A DNA stretch of 64,000 nucleotides, taken from NCBI RefSeq assembly GCF_013170805.1, contig NZ_CP051293.1, forward strand, positions 6,516,001-6,580,000, read 5' to 3'. The position numbers were made by a program, and so were the translations under genes. This stretch comes from Mesorhizobium sp. NZP2077. Lineage in GTDB: Bacteria; Pseudomonadota; Alphaproteobacteria; Rhizobiales; Rhizobiaceae. How positions within the stretch are numbered: the stretch's first letter is position 1; every line of letters begins with the position of its first letter. Positions 1-9,433 of this stretch are shown piece after piece. Under the pieces are notes generated by a model that had not been told where the DNA came from, did no database searches, and saw only the letters and a program-made list of their open reading frames with translations.

Positions 1-699
1 CGAGCCGACCGATTGCGACAGAGGCAGCAGGTGGGCGCCATCGAGCAGATATTTTTCGGCGATCTTGCCGATGACGGCGGCGTTGATGAACTCCACCGAG
101 ACATGCAGATATTCGCTTCCGGGTGCCTGGGTGACACGGTCCGAGCTCGGCACAAGCGGCATGACACTGAGTATGGCCGGTTTCCCGTCAAGCGACACCA
201 GGTCCTCGGCGACCATTTTGGCCGGGCCGCCGGATGCGTTCTCTTTCGGTGGTTGCGCGATCAGTTGGCGCAGCTTCTCGATGGTCGGCAGCAGCGCGGG
301 CTCATCCGCACCATAAACGGAAGCCGGCACCACCTTGCCTTCCTGCATGGCATGGATCGGCCGGTTGACATCATCCAGCACATAGACCCGGTTGTGACCG
401 TAGTAGGAATACATCCAGACGCTGAGGTTTTCGGCCATCCACGCCTGATTGCCCGATTTGGCGTTGGTGACGGAATCGTCCCAGACCGAGACACTTTCCT
501 GCTCGCGCTCGACGGCGGCGATCTGGTCCTGCAAGCCGTTGGCGAAGAAGATCTTTTGTCGCTCCAACGAAACGCGGTCCGCCTGCACGGCGGCATAGAA
601 GCCGAAGCCCACGACCATGACCAGTGCAAAAGCGGCAAGCGCCAGCACGGTCAGCGTGACCTGATACGTCAATGGGCTGCGATGTGCGCGTGCGCTCAT
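1..699 (-). CDS. CHASE4-domain membrane sensor, N-terminal part (cut by window edge)
   Basis: The frame stays open from an ATG at 699 to base 1, giving 233 residues of a longer protein. A hydrophobic segment at about residues 15-37 is a likely membrane anchor. It is followed by an extracytoplasmic region containing VSVWDDSV and WMAENLSVWMYSYYG, which resembles CHASE4 sensor domains. CHASE4 is usually followed by GGDEF/EAL cyclic-di-GMP domains or by a histidine kinase, but the output domain lies outside the window, so the type of sensor is inferred only. The gene is divergent from xseA with a 119-base gap. I am confident it is a real gene and moderately sure of the CHASE4 assignment. Confidence 0.7.
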   Translation of the reverse strand, partial: MSARAHRSPLTYQVTLTVLALAAFALVMVVGFGFYAAVQADRVSLERQKIFFANGLQDQIAAVEREQESVSVWDDSVTNAKSGNQAWMAENLSVWMYSYYGHNRVYVLDDVNRPIHAMQEGKVVPASVYGADEPALLPTIEKLRQLIAQPPKENASGGPAKMVAEDLVSLDGKPAILSVMPLVPSSDRVTQAPGSEYLHVSVEFINAAVIGKIAEKYLLDGAHLLPLSQSVGS

Positions 700-818
700 G
701 CGTCCTTGGCCAGCTTCGTTGGGCGCCAGTCAACCAAACCAGCCTTAAGATCGCGTTATAACACTTGCGCAGGCACTGGCGCCTTGACGCGGGAGCCCAA
801 CCGTCCCCCAATCGGTCG

Positions 819-2384
819 ATGAGCGACACAGCATCCGAATCACGCACCAACGCCCCCGAATACACGGTGAGCGAGATTTCCGGCGCGCTGAAGCGCACGG
901 TCGAGGACGTCTTCGGCAATGTGCGGGTGCGCGGCGAAATCTCCGGCTATCGCGGGCCGCATTCCTCCGGCCATGCCTATTTTGCGCTGAAGGACGACCG
1001 CGCCCGGCTCGACGCCGTGGTGTGGAAAGGCACGATGAGCCGGCTGAAATTCCGCCCCGAGGAAGGGATGGAGGTGATCGCCACCGGCAAGCTCACCACC
1101 TATCCCGGCAAGTCCAACTACCAGATCGTCATCGACAATCTGGAGCCGGCCGGCGCCGGGGCGCTGATGGCGCTGCTTGAAGAGCGCAAGCGCCGGTTGC
1201 AGGCGGAAGGGCTTTTCGAGGCCGGCCGCAAACGCCGGCTGCCCTTCATGCCGCGCGTCATCGGTGTCGTCACCTCGCCGACCGGATCCGTCATCCGCGA
1301 TATCATCCACCGCATCAAGGACCGCTTTCCACTGCATGTGCTGGTCTGGCCGGTGCGCGTGCAGGGCGAGACGTCGGGCGTGGAAGTGACCAACGCCGTC
1401 ACCGGCTTTAACGCACTGGCCTGGGACGGCGCTATCCAGCGCCCGGATCTGCTGATCGTTGCGCGCGGCGGCGGCAGCCTCGAAGATTTGTGGGGCTTCA
1501 ACGACGAGGCGCTCGCCCGCGCCGTTGCGGCCTCCGGCATTCCGGTGATCTCGGCGGTCGGCCACGAAACCGACTGGACGCTGATCGACCTCGTCGCCGA
1601 TGTGCGGGCGCCGACACCGACGGGCGCGGCCGAAATCGCCGTGCCGGTGAAGGCCGACCTCGAGGCGACGCTTGCCAGCCTCGGCGCGCGGCTCAAGGCA
1701 GCGGTGCTGCGCAATTTCGAACGCAAGCGGCAGGCCGCCCGCGCTGCGGCGCGCGCACTGCCCTCACCCGATCAATTGCTGGCGCTGCCGCGCCGACGGC
1801 TCGACGAGGCGACATCGAGGCTCGGCCGCGGCTTGTCCGTCAGCGTCGATCGCAAGCGGGCTCGTCTCCACGGCCAAAGGCTGACGCCGGCCACGCTGTC
1901 GCGGCGCATAAACGAGGCGCGCACGCTGACCGGCCGCGATCTCGCTCGCGCACGGGCGGCGTTCTTTGCCATTGTGCGCGAACGCCGCGCACGCTTTGCG
2001 CGCACCGCGACGCGGCTGTCGCCGGCGCCGATCGCGCGCCGCCAGAAACTGCAGGCCGACACACTGGCGGCACTCGCCAGGCGGCAGGATCGGGTCATAT
2101 CGCTGCGGCTCGAACGCTTGCGCGGACAGTTGAGCCAGGCCGAGCGCCTGCTGACCACGCTTTCGCACAAGGCCGTCCTGGCGCGCGGCTTCGCGCTGGT
2201 AAAGGATGCCGACGGCGCCGTCATCAAGCAGGCGGCTGACGTGGCATCGGGGATGGCGCTTTCACTGGAGTTCGCCGACGGCACGGCGGATGCGGTCGCA
2301 ACCAGTGGTGCGGCGCGGCCGAAGCCGGTTGCGAGGCCTGCGACCAAGACCAAGGAACCCGGCAACCAAGGCTCCCTATTCTGA
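819..2384 (+). CDS. xseA: Exodeoxyribonuclease VII large subunit
   Basis: This is the large subunit of exonuclease VII, which with XseB degrades single-stranded DNA to short oligonucleotides in the cytoplasm. The N-terminal OB-fold begins with [16 protein letters not shown] and includes the family's [21 protein letters not shown] stretch. The central catalytic domain contains [20 protein letters not shown] and [18 protein letters not shown], which are highly conserved in XseA. A long Arg/Ala-rich helical region typical of the coiled-coil tail follows. The 521 residues slightly exceed the E. coli length because of the C-terminal tail. I chose the ATG at 819 because upstream in-frame codons show no family similarity; no strong ribosome site is visible. 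The next gene starts 8 bases after the stop. Confidence 0.93.
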   Translation: MSDTASESRTNAPEYTVSEISGALKRTVEDVFGNVRVRGEISGYRGPHSSGHAYFALKDDRARLDAVVWKGTMSRLKFRPEEGMEVIATGKLTTYPGKSNYQIVIDNLEPAGAGALMALLEERKRRLQAEGLFEAGRKRRLPFMPRVIGVVTSPTGSVIRDIIHRIKDRFPLHVLVWPVRVQGETSGVEVTNAVTGFNALAWDGAIQRPDLLIVARGGGSLEDLWGFNDEALARAVAASGIPVISAVGHETDWTLIDLVADVRAPTPTGAAEIAVPVKADLEATLASLGARLKAAVLRNFERKRQAARAAARALPSPDQLLALPRRRLDEATSRLGRGLSVSVDRKRARLHGQRLTPATLSRRINEARTLTGRDLARARAAFFAIVRERRARFARTATRLSPAPIARRQKLQADTLAALARRQDRVISLRLERLRGQLSQAERLLTTLSHKAVLARGFALVKDADGAVIKQAADVASGMALSLEFADGTADAVATSGAARPKPVARPATKTKEPGNQGSLF

Positions 2385-2392
2385 GACGCCCC

Positions 2393-3511
2393 ATGACCGA
2401 TAGTTCGCATCACCTGAAAACGCCGTCGGGCAAACCGCGCACCCGAAGCTTCGGCATCGGTTTTGACGGAACGCCGGGCTCGTTTAACGCTATCACCGAT
2501 GTACCCGGCGTCACGGTCGGCTATGCGACGCTGATATCAGGCGACGGCGCGCTGGTCGTCGGCAAGGGACCGGTGCGCACCGGTGTCACCGCGATCCTGC
2601 CTAGGCCACTTGCTGAGCTGGCCACGCCGGTCTTCGCCGGTATTTTCAGCCAGAACGGCAATGGCGAACTGACCGGCTCGCACATCGTCGAGGAAACCGG
2701 CGCTTTCAACTTCCCGATCACGATTACCAACACGCATTCCTGCGGTGTTTCGCGCGACGGCACGCTGCGCTGGATGCAACGCGTGTTGCCGGCCGCGCTC
2801 GACAGCGGCTGGGGCCTGCCGGTGGCAGCGGAGACCTATGACGGGTTTCTCAACGACATCAACGGCCACCATTTGACCTTCGAGCACGTGGCCCAGGCAC
2901 TTGACGGTGCCGCCAGCGGCCCAATCGAGGAAGGCAGCGTCGGCGGCGGCACCGGCATGATCACCTTCGGCTTCAAGGCCGGCTCGGGCACGGCGTCGCG
3001 CATCGTTGGGTGGCAGGGAAATTCCTACACGGTCGGCGCGTTCGTGCAGTCGAATTTCGGCAAGCGGCGCAATTTTGCCCTTCGTGGCCTGCGCGCCGGG
3101 CTCGAACTCGCGGAGCCGGCGATCCGCGAAGGCACGCCGCGCGCCGAAAAGGGTTCGATCATCGCCGTTGTCGCCACCGATGCGCCATTCCTGCCGCACC
3201 AGATGAAGCGGCTGGCGCGCCGCGTGCCGCTCGGCGTCGCCATGACCGGCGGCTTCGGCTACCACAGTTCGGGCGACATCTTTCTCGCCTTCTCGACAGC
3301 CAATCCTGCCGCCGCACTGGCGCCGTCAGGCCGGATCGCCAATGCCGATTTCATTCCCGACACAGACATCGATCCGTTTTTCGATGCCGTGATCCAGGCA
3401 ATAGAGGAATCGATCCTCAACGCCCTGATCGCCAATGACGACATGACCGGTCGCGACGGCAATTTCGTGCCGGCGCTGCCGAAGGCGTGGTTGAAAGAAA
3501 AGTTCGGCTGA
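2393..3511 (+). CDS. P1 (DmpA/S58) family aminopeptidase
   Basis: This is a 372-residue member of the DmpA/BapA group of self-cleaving aminopeptidases (N-terminal nucleophile-type hydrolases). Recognisable family blocks are ITDVPGVTVGYATL near residue 35, GIFSQNGNGELTGSHIVEE near 83, NTHSCGVSRDG near 113 and EEGSVGGGTGM near 179. The likely autoproteolysis site is Gly254-Ser255 in EKGSIIAVVATDAPFL, where family members cleave to expose the catalytic serine. Substrates in this family are D- or beta-aminoacyl peptides, and the exact preference cannot be read from the sequence. No signal peptide is apparent. It probably shares a transcript with xseA, since the gap is only 8 bases. Confidence 0.87.
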   Translation: MTDSSHHLKTPSGKPRTRSFGIGFDGTPGSFNAITDVPGVTVGYATLISGDGALVVGKGPVRTGVTAILPRPLAELATPVFAGIFSQNGNGELTGSHIVEETGAFNFPITITNTHSCGVSRDGTLRWMQRVLPAALDSGWGLPVAAETYDGFLNDINGHHLTFEHVAQALDGAASGPIEEGSVGGGTGMITFGFKAGSGTASRIVGWQGNSYTVGAFVQSNFGKRRNFALRGLRAGLELAEPAIREGTPRAEKGSIIAVVATDAPFLPHQMKRLARRVPLGVAMTGGFGYHSSGDIFLAFSTANPAAALAPSGRIANADFIPDTDIDPFFDAVIQAIEESILNALIANDDMTGRDGNFVPALPKAWLKEKFG

Positions 3512-3520
3512 GACAGAAAC

Positions 3521-3538
3521 GCGGGCCGAAGGGCCCGC
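3521..3538. terminator. Hairpin terminator between convergent genes
   Basis: A 7-bp GC stem (GCGGGCC/GGCCCGC) closes a short loop. Read on the minus strand the stem is followed by GTTTCT. It lies between the convergent peptidase and DUF768 genes, so it may serve both. Confidence 0.6.
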
Positions 3539-3565
3539 GCATTCAGACCGAGTGGCTGTTAAAAT

Positions 3566-3817
3566 CTATTCCGCAGCCTTGCTCGAGGCCTGCTGGTGCT
3601 CGTCGGCTTCGGCGGCTTCCTCGAGCCGGGACGCGATGAGTTCCTGGATATCGCCGACTTCTTCCTGGATGTCCTCCAGCGGGATGCCGACCTCTGCCGC
3701 CTTGGCAGCGCATTCCTTGGCCAATGTCTCGGCCTGCTTGTCGATCCTGGCCTGGGACTGGCAATGGACCTTTTCGCCGATCCATCCCCGCAAGAACTCG
3801 ATCGCGTGTTCACTCAT
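3566..3817 (-). CDS. DUF768 family small protein
   Basis: This is an 83-residue protein beginning MSEHAIEFLRGWIGEKV, the signature start of DUF768, a family described from Mesorhizobium loti, where many paralogues occur. The body is Ala/Glu-rich and predicted helical (KECAAKAAEVGIPLEDIQEEVGDIQ) with no membrane segment. Function is unknown. I placed the start at the ATG at 3817 because an AGGGA ribosome site sits about 10 bases upstream and the family alignment starts there; a longer frame to 3883 adds unrelated residues. It is a useful taxonomic marker for this window. Confidence 0.82.
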   Translation of the reverse strand: MSEHAIEFLRGWIGEKVHCQSQARIDKQAETLAKECAAKAAEVGIPLEDIQEEVGDIQELIASRLEEAAEADEHQQASSKAAE

Positions 3818-4031
3818 ACTGCTGTTCCCTGGCGGCAAAGCCGGTTGGTAATCATAAACGTCGGCATCCCGCAAAGGATGCATTCTCCCATTCCAGCCGA
3901 GTCGCGGCCACCCGGCAAGTCAATGCCGCCCAGGGTCCACAGAGCTGAAGGAAATAGAGGGGTGAAAAACATTTTCTGATTCTGAAGGACTGTACCGTTG
4001 GCGGGATCTGGCCCGCTCCGAACAATTGCTT

Positions 4032-4154
4032 CTACCTTTTACGGCTTTCAGTCCGTTTAGTAATCTCAATGGCTGTCTCTACAGCCGCCTTTGACGTTTC
4101 GCTTCTAGGCGCGAGCCAGCGAAGCCGCCGGTATATAGTGATATCCTCATCCAA
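4032..4154 (-). CDS. Hypothetical small protein, TTG start
   Basis: This would be a 40-residue basic protein starting DEDITIYRRLRWLAP after a TTG codon, with a strong GGAGGAG ribosome site 6-7 bases upstream. It ends in a Lys/Arg-rich tail. I do not recognise the family. It lies 59 bases downstream of the SDR gene on the same strand. The good ribosome site is the main support, and the frame could still be chance. Confidence 0.3.
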   Translation of the reverse strand: MDEDITIYRRLRWLAPRSETSKAAVETAIEITKRTESRKR

Positions 4155-4213
4155 TGTCGACTCCTCCCAACGGTGCCCACAGCTTGCACCAAAGTCGCAC
4201 CCCTGCGCACCCA

Positions 4214-4903
4214 TCAGAAGGTTTCGACCCAGGGCCTGAGCTCCATTTCCCAGGTCCAGGCGCTGCGATGCTGGCGGTGGATGGAAAGATAGGCTTCGGC
4301 GATCGCATCCGGTGACAAACGGCGATCCGGCGGCCCAGACTCCTGTACGGACGCGGCCGAAGCGATGCCGCCGTCGATGATGAAATGCGCGACGTGGACG
4401 TTCTTCGGCGCCAGTTCACGAGCCATGGACTGCGCCAGCCCGCGCAAGCCGAATTTCGGCATCGCAAAACCGGCCGAGCCGGCGAACCCCTTGACGCTTG
4501 CCGTCGCTCCGGTGAAGAGGATCGAACCCGAGCCCAGAGCCACCAGCCGTCGGGCCGCCTGCTGGCCGACCAGGAACCCGCCATAGGCGCCAACCAGCAA
4601 AGCCTGCCGGACCGCCTCGGGCTCGAGCTCGGCTATCGGCCCACGAGCGCGGCCGCTGGCGTTGAAAACCACCAGCGAAAGCGTGCCGGCCTTGTCGGCG
4701 ACGTCGAACAGACGCTCGACCGACGTGGCATCGGAGACATCCGTTGCCACGGCCTGGGCACCGGTCTCAGCCTGCAAGGCACCGAGTTTCTCGATGTTGC
4801 GGGCGGCCAGAACGACGCTGAACCCTTCCTTCGCGAGAAGGCGCGCCAGCGAGGCGCTCAGGCCGGAGCCCGCACCGGCGATAACGGCGACATTGGATGT
4901 CAT
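4214..4903 (-). CDS. Short-chain dehydrogenase/reductase-like protein with Phe replacing catalytic Tyr
   Basis: The 229-residue Rossmann protein has the nucleotide-binding turn AGAGSGLS at residues 10-17 and an NASG motif near 81. At the place of the SDR catalytic YxxxK it reads FAMPK (Phe146, Lys150), so the proton-donor tyrosine is missing. The rest of the fold is well preserved. This points to a divergent SDR subgroup that may bind NAD(P) without classical carbonyl reduction, or that uses another residue. The start at 4903 is preceded by AAGGAG. The substrate is unknown and no pathway neighbours help. Confidence 0.75.
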   Translation of the reverse strand: MTSNVAVIAGAGSGLSASLARLLAKEGFSVVLAARNIEKLGALQAETGAQAVATDVSDATSVERLFDVADKAGTLSLVVFNASGRARGPIAELEPEAVRQALLVGAYGGFLVGQQAARRLVALGSGSILFTGATASVKGFAGSAGFAMPKFGLRGLAQSMARELAPKNVHVAHFIIDGGIASAASVQESGPPDRRLSPDAIAEAYLSIHRQHRSAWTWEMELRPWVETF

Positions 4904-5009
4904 GAGACTTCTCCTTCTTTCCACGGGACTGCGGTCGATGGCTGGCGAATGAGCTGTTTTGAAACTTGCCGGATCGGCACGGCGACGGCAACGCGCAAGC
5001 CAAGAAAAA

Positions 5010-5034
5010 GGCCGGGCGCGAAAACGGCCCGGCC
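5010..5034 (-). terminator. Rho-independent terminator
   Basis: An 8-bp stem GGCCGGGC/GCCCGGCC around an 8-base loop is flanked by A-runs on the plus strand, so the minus-strand transcript ends in a run of T. It lies about 165 bases past the stop of the 2-oxoglutarate oxygenase gene. I see nothing else in the 294-base gap 4904-5197. Confidence 0.65.
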
Positions 5035-5197
5035 AAAAAGAAGGTCAAAACCTTCAGAGGGGAACACCGCTCGGCGAAATGGGAGGAAAACACCGAACGG
5101 ATTTTTCTCTTTTGAACCGATTCTCGACCAGATACGACGAATGATTTTCTAAAAATCAGCTAGGATGGCAAAAATCCTGTCTTTTCCAACCCAAGGC

Positions 5198-6217
5198 TCA
5201 GCCAACCCGGCTTTCCCTTTCGAGCAGATCGGCATAATGGCGCCGCGCGACGTCGGGATGCGAGCGCAGCCGGCTTTTCAGCACATTGGTTCCGACATCG
5301 CGAAACAGCGGATTGTCGGGATCGCTGGCGGGTCCGCGCGCCTGCGCCGCCAATTCCTCGGAAAGGCCAAGCAGCGGTATCGTCGCATCGAGCCTTGCGC
5401 TGAAGAAGAACGGCACCGAAATGCGCTCGACGCCGGCGGCCGGCGTCACCACACGATGTACGGTTGCGCGCAAAAAGCCATTCGAGGCGAGTTCGAGCAA
5501 TTCGCCGATGTTGACGACGAGCGTGCCGGGAATGGGGTCCACATCCACCCAGGTACCGTCATAGTCGACTTGCAGCCCCTTGTTGTCATCCTGGAGCAGC
5601 AGGGTGAGGAAACCGCCATCCTTGTGCGCGCCGACACCCTGGTCGCCGCCGGTCGCGTCGCGACCGGGGTAGCGCACGATCTTCATGCGATGGTTGGGCT
5701 CTGCGCTGTAGATCGGGTCGAACGCATCCTCGGGCTGATCGAGCGACAGCGCGAAGGCCTTCAGCAGCCGGATCGCCACGCTCGTCACCTTGCGCTGCCA
5801 GGCAAGCAGCGCCGGCTTGAGATCCGGCAGCGCCGCGGGCCACTGATTCGGGCCCTGCAGCCGCGTCCAGGCGGGAACTCCCGGCCCTTGTGCGATGGGC
5901 TGGCGCTCGACGCCGATGTCGAGCTGTTCGCGCCAGTCCTCCTTGCCCTTGGTCAGTTCGCCACCGGCGCGGGTGTAGCCGCGGAACTGCGAGGACTTGA
6001 CCATCTCGATTGCAAGCTTGTCGGCCTCCGGCAAGGCAAAGAACTGGTGCGACGCGGTGAGCACCTCGCTGATCTCCGCCCAGGAGATGCCATGTCCAGC
6101 CAGATAGAAAAAGCCGATGTCGCGCGAAGCGGAGCGCAAGTCCGCCAGAAATGTCCAGCGTTCCGACGCGCCTTGCTCAAGACGGCTCAGATCGAGCACA
6201 GGCACTATTCTGGGCAT
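5198..6217 (-). CDS. Isopenicillin N synthase-like Fe(II)/2-oxoglutarate dioxygenase
   Basis: This is a 339-residue soluble oxygenase of the IPNS-like group. The N-terminal non-haem dioxygenase domain includes DIGFFYLAGHGI (residues 33-44). The catalytic jelly-roll supplies the iron ligands His198 and Asp200 in GAHKDGGFLTLLLQD and His254 in ATVHRVV. Arg265-x-Ser in RISVPFF is the usual 2-oxoglutarate-binding pair. Rhizobial members of this group have mostly unknown substrates, and nothing nearby narrows the choice. The start at 6217 is set by AAGGAGCC a few bases upstream; a longer frame adds residues unlike the family. Confidence 0.85.
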   Translation of the reverse strand: MPRIVPVLDLSRLEQGASERWTFLADLRSASRDIGFFYLAGHGISWAEISEVLTASHQFFALPEADKLAIEMVKSSQFRGYTRAGGELTKGKEDWREQLDIGVERQPIAQGPGVPAWTRLQGPNQWPAALPDLKPALLAWQRKVTSVAIRLLKAFALSLDQPEDAFDPIYSAEPNHRMKIVRYPGRDATGGDQGVGAHKDGGFLTLLLQDDNKGLQVDYDGTWVDVDPIPGTLVVNIGELLELASNGFLRATVHRVVTPAAGVERISVPFFFSARLDATIPLLGLSEELAAQARGPASDPDNPLFRDVGTNVLKSRLRSHPDVARRHYADLLERESRVG

Positions 6218-6420
6218 ATCAGGCTCCTTCCTGGTGCGTTCAGGGCGTTGCTTGAAATCTCCGCCCGGAAAACCCAGCCGATTGAACATGCGGGCACTTT
6301 TTCGCGACCGAAGCCGACGCGCGCAAGTCTCATCGACTTCAGATTGCCGGGAAAGAAACGATCAGCCCTTCGTTGCGGCCGTGACGAACAATTTTTCCGT
6401 CGCATGGGCAAGCTGATGAT

Positions 6421-6577
6421 GATCGCGATCAGACCGGCGCTGGGCGCGCCCAACCGCCCTCACCCCTGGTGGGCCGCCCTCAGCGGACTACAGACCACCG
6501 CACTCGACATCGAGGACGGGAAGATCGCGGCCATCTGTGTGGTGCGCAATCCCCACAAGCTCAGGCACCTGCACTAA
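6421..6577 (+). pseudogene. Remnant of an ECF sigma factor C-terminal (SnoaL-like) domain
   Basis: The last roughly 50 residues before the TAA at 6577 read LQTTALDIEDGKIAAICVVRNPHKLRHLH. This closely resembles the C-terminal SnoaL-like tail of SigJ/ECF41-type sigma factors, where the form ALDIEDGRIAAIYVVRNPDKLRHL is typical. No sigma2 or sigma4 regions are found upstream in any frame, and the intergenic space is too short for them. I infer a decayed gene fragment. The rest of 6218-6420 shows nothing recognisable. Confidence 0.5.
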
Positions 6578-6580
6578 GCG

Positions 6581-7765
6581 TCAGGCCAGCCCGAACTGCT
6601 CCACGGCGCGCATGATGCCACGCAGTTCGGCGAGGCCTTTCAGCCGGCCAATCAGCGAGTAGCCGGGATTGATCTTCTTCTTGCCGATGTCGTCGGCGAG
6701 CAGGTGGCCGTGGTCCGGCCGCATCGGGATGCGCCAGTCGGCGCGGCCTTCCTCGCGGCGGCGTGCCTCCTCCTGCATCAGAGCCAGGATGACATGCGCC
6801 ATGTCGGTGCCGCCCTCGAGATGCTCGGCTTCGTAAAACGAGCCGTCCTCCTCGATGGTGATGTTGCGCAGATGGACGAAATGGATGCGGCCGGCGAATT
6901 CCTTGACCATGGCGACAATGTCGTTGTCGGCGCGCGTGCCGTAGGAGCCGGTGCAGAAGGTCAGGCCATTGGCCGCGCTGTCGACGGCTTCAAGGATGAA
7001 ACGCGCATCCTGCGCGGTCGAAACGACGCGCGGCAAGCCATAGAGCGAAAAGGGCGGATCGTCGGGATGGATGCACATGCGCACCCCCTCCTCTTCCGCC
7101 ACCGGAATAATCTCGCGCAGGAACCAGGCGAGATTGTCGCGCAATTCCTTTGGCCCGATCCCATCGTATTCCGCCAAAGCCTCGCGGAAACTGTCACGGT
7201 CATACTTGCGCTCGGTTGCCGGCAGGCCGGCGATGAGGTTGCGCTCGATCTGGTCGACCTGCTTCGATGTCAGCGCCGTCAATCGCTTCTCGGCCTCGGC
7301 GATGCGTGCCGGCGTATAGCTGGCGGCGCCGTTCTTGCGTTGCAGCACGAAAAGATCATAGGCGGCAAAATCGATGGCATCGAAGCGCAAGGCGTAGCCG
7401 GTTGTCGGCAGGCGATACATGAGGTCGGTGCGCGTCCAGTCCACCACCGGCATGAAATTGTAGCAGATCGTCTTGATGCCGGCCCTGGCGAGCGTACGGA
7501 TGCTGTCGCGATAGTAGCCGGCATAGCGCTCGCGTTCCGGCGTGCCGATCTTGAAGGAATTATGGACCGGGATGCTTTCGACGACCGACCATGTCAGGCC
7601 GGCGGCCTCGATGATCCGCTTGCGCTCGAGCACATCGGCTTCTGGCCAGGCCCTGCCATCGTAGATGTGGTGAAGTGCTGAAACCACGCCGGTGGCGCCA
7701 GCCTGTCTGACATGATCGAGTGTCACCGGATCATCCGGACCATACCAGCGCCAGCACTGTTCCAT
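6581..7765 (-). CDS. uxuA: Mannonate dehydratase
   Basis: UxuA dehydrates D-mannonate to 2-keto-3-deoxygluconate in hexuronate (glucuronate) catabolism. The 394-residue protein begins [21 protein letters not shown] and carries the family blocks [47 protein letters not shown] and [11 protein letters not shown], which hold the metal and substrate ligands. The start at 7765 matches the usual UxuA N-terminus and follows AAGGAA. It is divergent from an SDR gene across a 103-base gap with an inverted repeat, an arrangement that suggests the SDR acts in the same sugar-acid route. Confidence 0.94.
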   Translation of the reverse strand: MEQCWRWYGPDDPVTLDHVRQAGATGVVSALHHIYDGRAWPEADVLERKRIIEAAGLTWSVVESIPVHNSFKIGTPERERYAGYYRDSIRTLARAGIKTICYNFMPVVDWTRTDLMYRLPTTGYALRFDAIDFAAYDLFVLQRKNGAASYTPARIAEAEKRLTALTSKQVDQIERNLIAGLPATERKYDRDSFREALAEYDGIGPKELRDNLAWFLREIIPVAEEEGVRMCIHPDDPPFSLYGLPRVVSTAQDARFILEAVDSAANGLTFCTGSYGTRADNDIVAMVKEFAGRIHFVHLRNITIEEDGSFYEAEHLEGGTDMAHVILALMQEEARRREEGRADWRIPMRPDHGHLLADDIGKKKINPGYSLIGRLKGLAELRGIMRAVEQFGLA

Positions 7766-7802
7766 CGCCGCTTTCCTTGTTGCGAGAGACCGGCAACCTA
7801 TT

Positions 7803-7826
7803 GTTTGACTACGATGAGTGTCAAAC
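7803..7826. promoter_or_regulatory. Inverted repeat between uxuA and divergent SDR
   Basis: GTTTGAC (7803-7809) and GTCAAAC (7820-7826) form perfect 7-bp arms separated by 10 bases in the short divergent intergenic region. The position suits an operator controlling both genes. Which regulator binds is unknown; GntR-type regulators are common in hexuronate pathways. Confidence 0.5.
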
Positions 7827-7868
7827 TCAGAACCCGGTCTTTCGATAGCGCATGAAGGAGCTCCCGCG

Positions 7869-8654
7869 ATGAAGGATTTCGACGGCAAGGTGGCATTGGT
7901 GACGGGGACGACCGGCATCGCGCTCGCCACCGCAAGACGGCTTGCGCAGGGGGGTGCTGCGATCATCGCTTGCGGCATCGACCAGGCCGCCAACACCGCC
8001 ATGCAGGAAAGCCTTGCCAAAGCCGGAGCGGACGCGCTGGTGCAAACGGTCGACGTCTCCGTTTCCGATCAGGTTCGCGACGCGGTCGCGGCCGGCGTCG
8101 CGAAATTCGGCGGCATCGACGTCATCGTCAATTCCGCCGCGGTCCATCCCTACGGAACCGCGACAACGACGGACTGGGAAACCTGGAATCGGGCGATGAC
8201 GGTCAATGTCGGCTCGATCTACCTGACCGCGCATTTCGGCATTCCGGAAATGATCAAGCGCGGTGGCGGCGCCATCGTCAACGTCGCTTCGGTGCAAGGC
8301 TTCGCCTGTCAGCAGAACGTTGCCGCCTATGCCACGACCAAGGGCGCCATCCATACGCTGACCCGCTCGCTGGCGCTCGACTACGCGGCATCAGGCATAA
8401 GGGTGAATTCGGTCAGCCCGGGCTCGATCCGCACGCCGATCCTGGAGAAGGCCGCACGCGGCGACAATGGCAGCGATGCCGATGTCGAAGAGGCCTACCG
8501 ACGCTTCGGCGCAGCCCATCCGCTTGGCCGCATCGGCGAGCCGGAGGAAGTGGCGGAACTCATCGCTTTCCTGTGCTCGTCCAAGGCCGGCTTCTGCACC
8601 GGCGCCGACTACAAGATCGATGGCGGCCTGACCGCCGGCATCGGCGTGAAGTGA
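7869..8654 (+). CDS. SDR family oxidoreductase, possibly for a sugar acid
   Basis: This is a 261-residue classical SDR with a slightly unusual cofactor turn TGTTGIA (residues 12-18). The catalytic set is complete: Ser141, Tyr154 and Lys158 in YATTK. NSA at about 88-90 replaces the usual NAG/NNA. The C-terminal [11 protein letters not shown] is typical of the family. The divergent pairing with uxuA suggests reduction or oxidation of a hexuronate-derived compound, for example a fructuronate reductase-like step, but this is inference. The start at 7869 has GGAG 8 bases upstream. Confidence 0.82.
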   Translation: MKDFDGKVALVTGTTGIALATARRLAQGGAAIIACGIDQAANTAMQESLAKAGADALVQTVDVSVSDQVRDAVAAGVAKFGGIDVIVNSAAVHPYGTATTTDWETWNRAMTVNVGSIYLTAHFGIPEMIKRGGGAIVNVASVQGFACQQNVAAYATTKGAIHTLTRSLALDYAASGIRVNSVSPGSIRTPILEKAARGDNGSDADVEEAYRRFGAAHPLGRIGEPEEVAELIAFLCSSKAGFCTGADYKIDGGLTAGIGVK

Positions 8655-8689
8655 CCAGATCGGCGTGGCCTTCATCGCCAGCAGGACGC

Positions 8690-9304
8690 TCAGGGCTTTT
8701 GAGGCCGCAATGTCCGCAAGGTAATCGAATAACGGTGCTCGGCAAGCGGTGGGATGCTGTGCTCCCATTCGCTGCGTGAAGGGCCGGTCATGAGATAAGC
8801 CGACCTTGGCTCGACGCCGACGGTCCGGCGCTCCCATTTATCACCGCTCTTTCGCCGCAGCCTAAAGCTGCAGGCAGCCAGCAGCGAAACGCCGGCGACG
8901 TCCTCGAAATACGGCTTGTCGCGATGCCAGCCGATACCGGCACCAGGCCGGTATTCATTGATCAGCACCTGAGCGAAGGCCTCGGCGGGCCGGCGCGCAA
9001 AGGCAGCGACCTTCTCGCGCACAGGCAGCAGGAAGTCAGGGATCGGCGCCGCCTCGACGACTTCGCGCCGGTCGTAATCGTAGCGCAGGCCAAACCCGAC
9101 GACACGCCGGTTTGCAAGATGGCCATGGAAGTCGAACGCCTGGAACGGCAGTCCCTCAAGATGCCGCGCAAGTTCCGTCGCTTCCTGAGGCGTGATCAAC
9201 CCGGGCTGGTAGGCAAAACCTTCGGGCAGATTCTCAGCAGCCCCAAAGAGATCATGCTGGAATGCCGGAGCGTGGCCGGTGGCTTTCAATTTGAGCGACG
9301 ACAT
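8690..9304 (-). CDS. alkB: Alpha-ketoglutarate-dependent DNA repair dioxygenase AlkB
   Basis: AlkB oxidatively removes methyl groups from N1-methyladenine and N3-methylcytosine in DNA or RNA. The 204-residue protein has the Fe(II) ligands His127 and Asp129 in GWHRDKPYF and His182 in WEHSIPP. Arg191 and Arg197 in RYSITLR bind 2-oxoglutarate, and INEYRPGAGIGWH is diagnostic. It belongs to the shorter bacterial AlkB subgroup with the RYDYDRREV nucleotide-recognition region. The start at 9304 gives the usual length, although its ribosome site is weak. It sits beside KTSC and DUF763 genes. Confidence 0.9.
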   Translation of the reverse strand: MSSLKLKATGHAPAFQHDLFGAAENLPEGFAYQPGLITPQEATELARHLEGLPFQAFDFHGHLANRRVVGFGLRYDYDRREVVEAAPIPDFLLPVREKVAAFARRPAEAFAQVLINEYRPGAGIGWHRDKPYFEDVAGVSLLAACSFRLRRKSGDKWERRTVGVEPRSAYLMTGPSRSEWEHSIPPLAEHRYSITLRTLRPQKP

Positions 9305-9433
9305 CCCACGTAGATGGTGAAGGCTGGACCGCAGGGCAATATCGAGCCGCTCTTCCGTGCGTGACAGTGGTGGCACCGGCAGGAACCGGACCATGTCTGG
9401 CGGATTTATCTGGCTGAGCCGTCAGGTGCCAAC

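Noticed and set aside
5165..6577. A 470-codon plus-strand frame opposite the 2-oxoglutarate oxygenase
   Set aside because: Only its last part resembles a protein (the sigma tail). The rest is antisense to a complete oxygenase gene.
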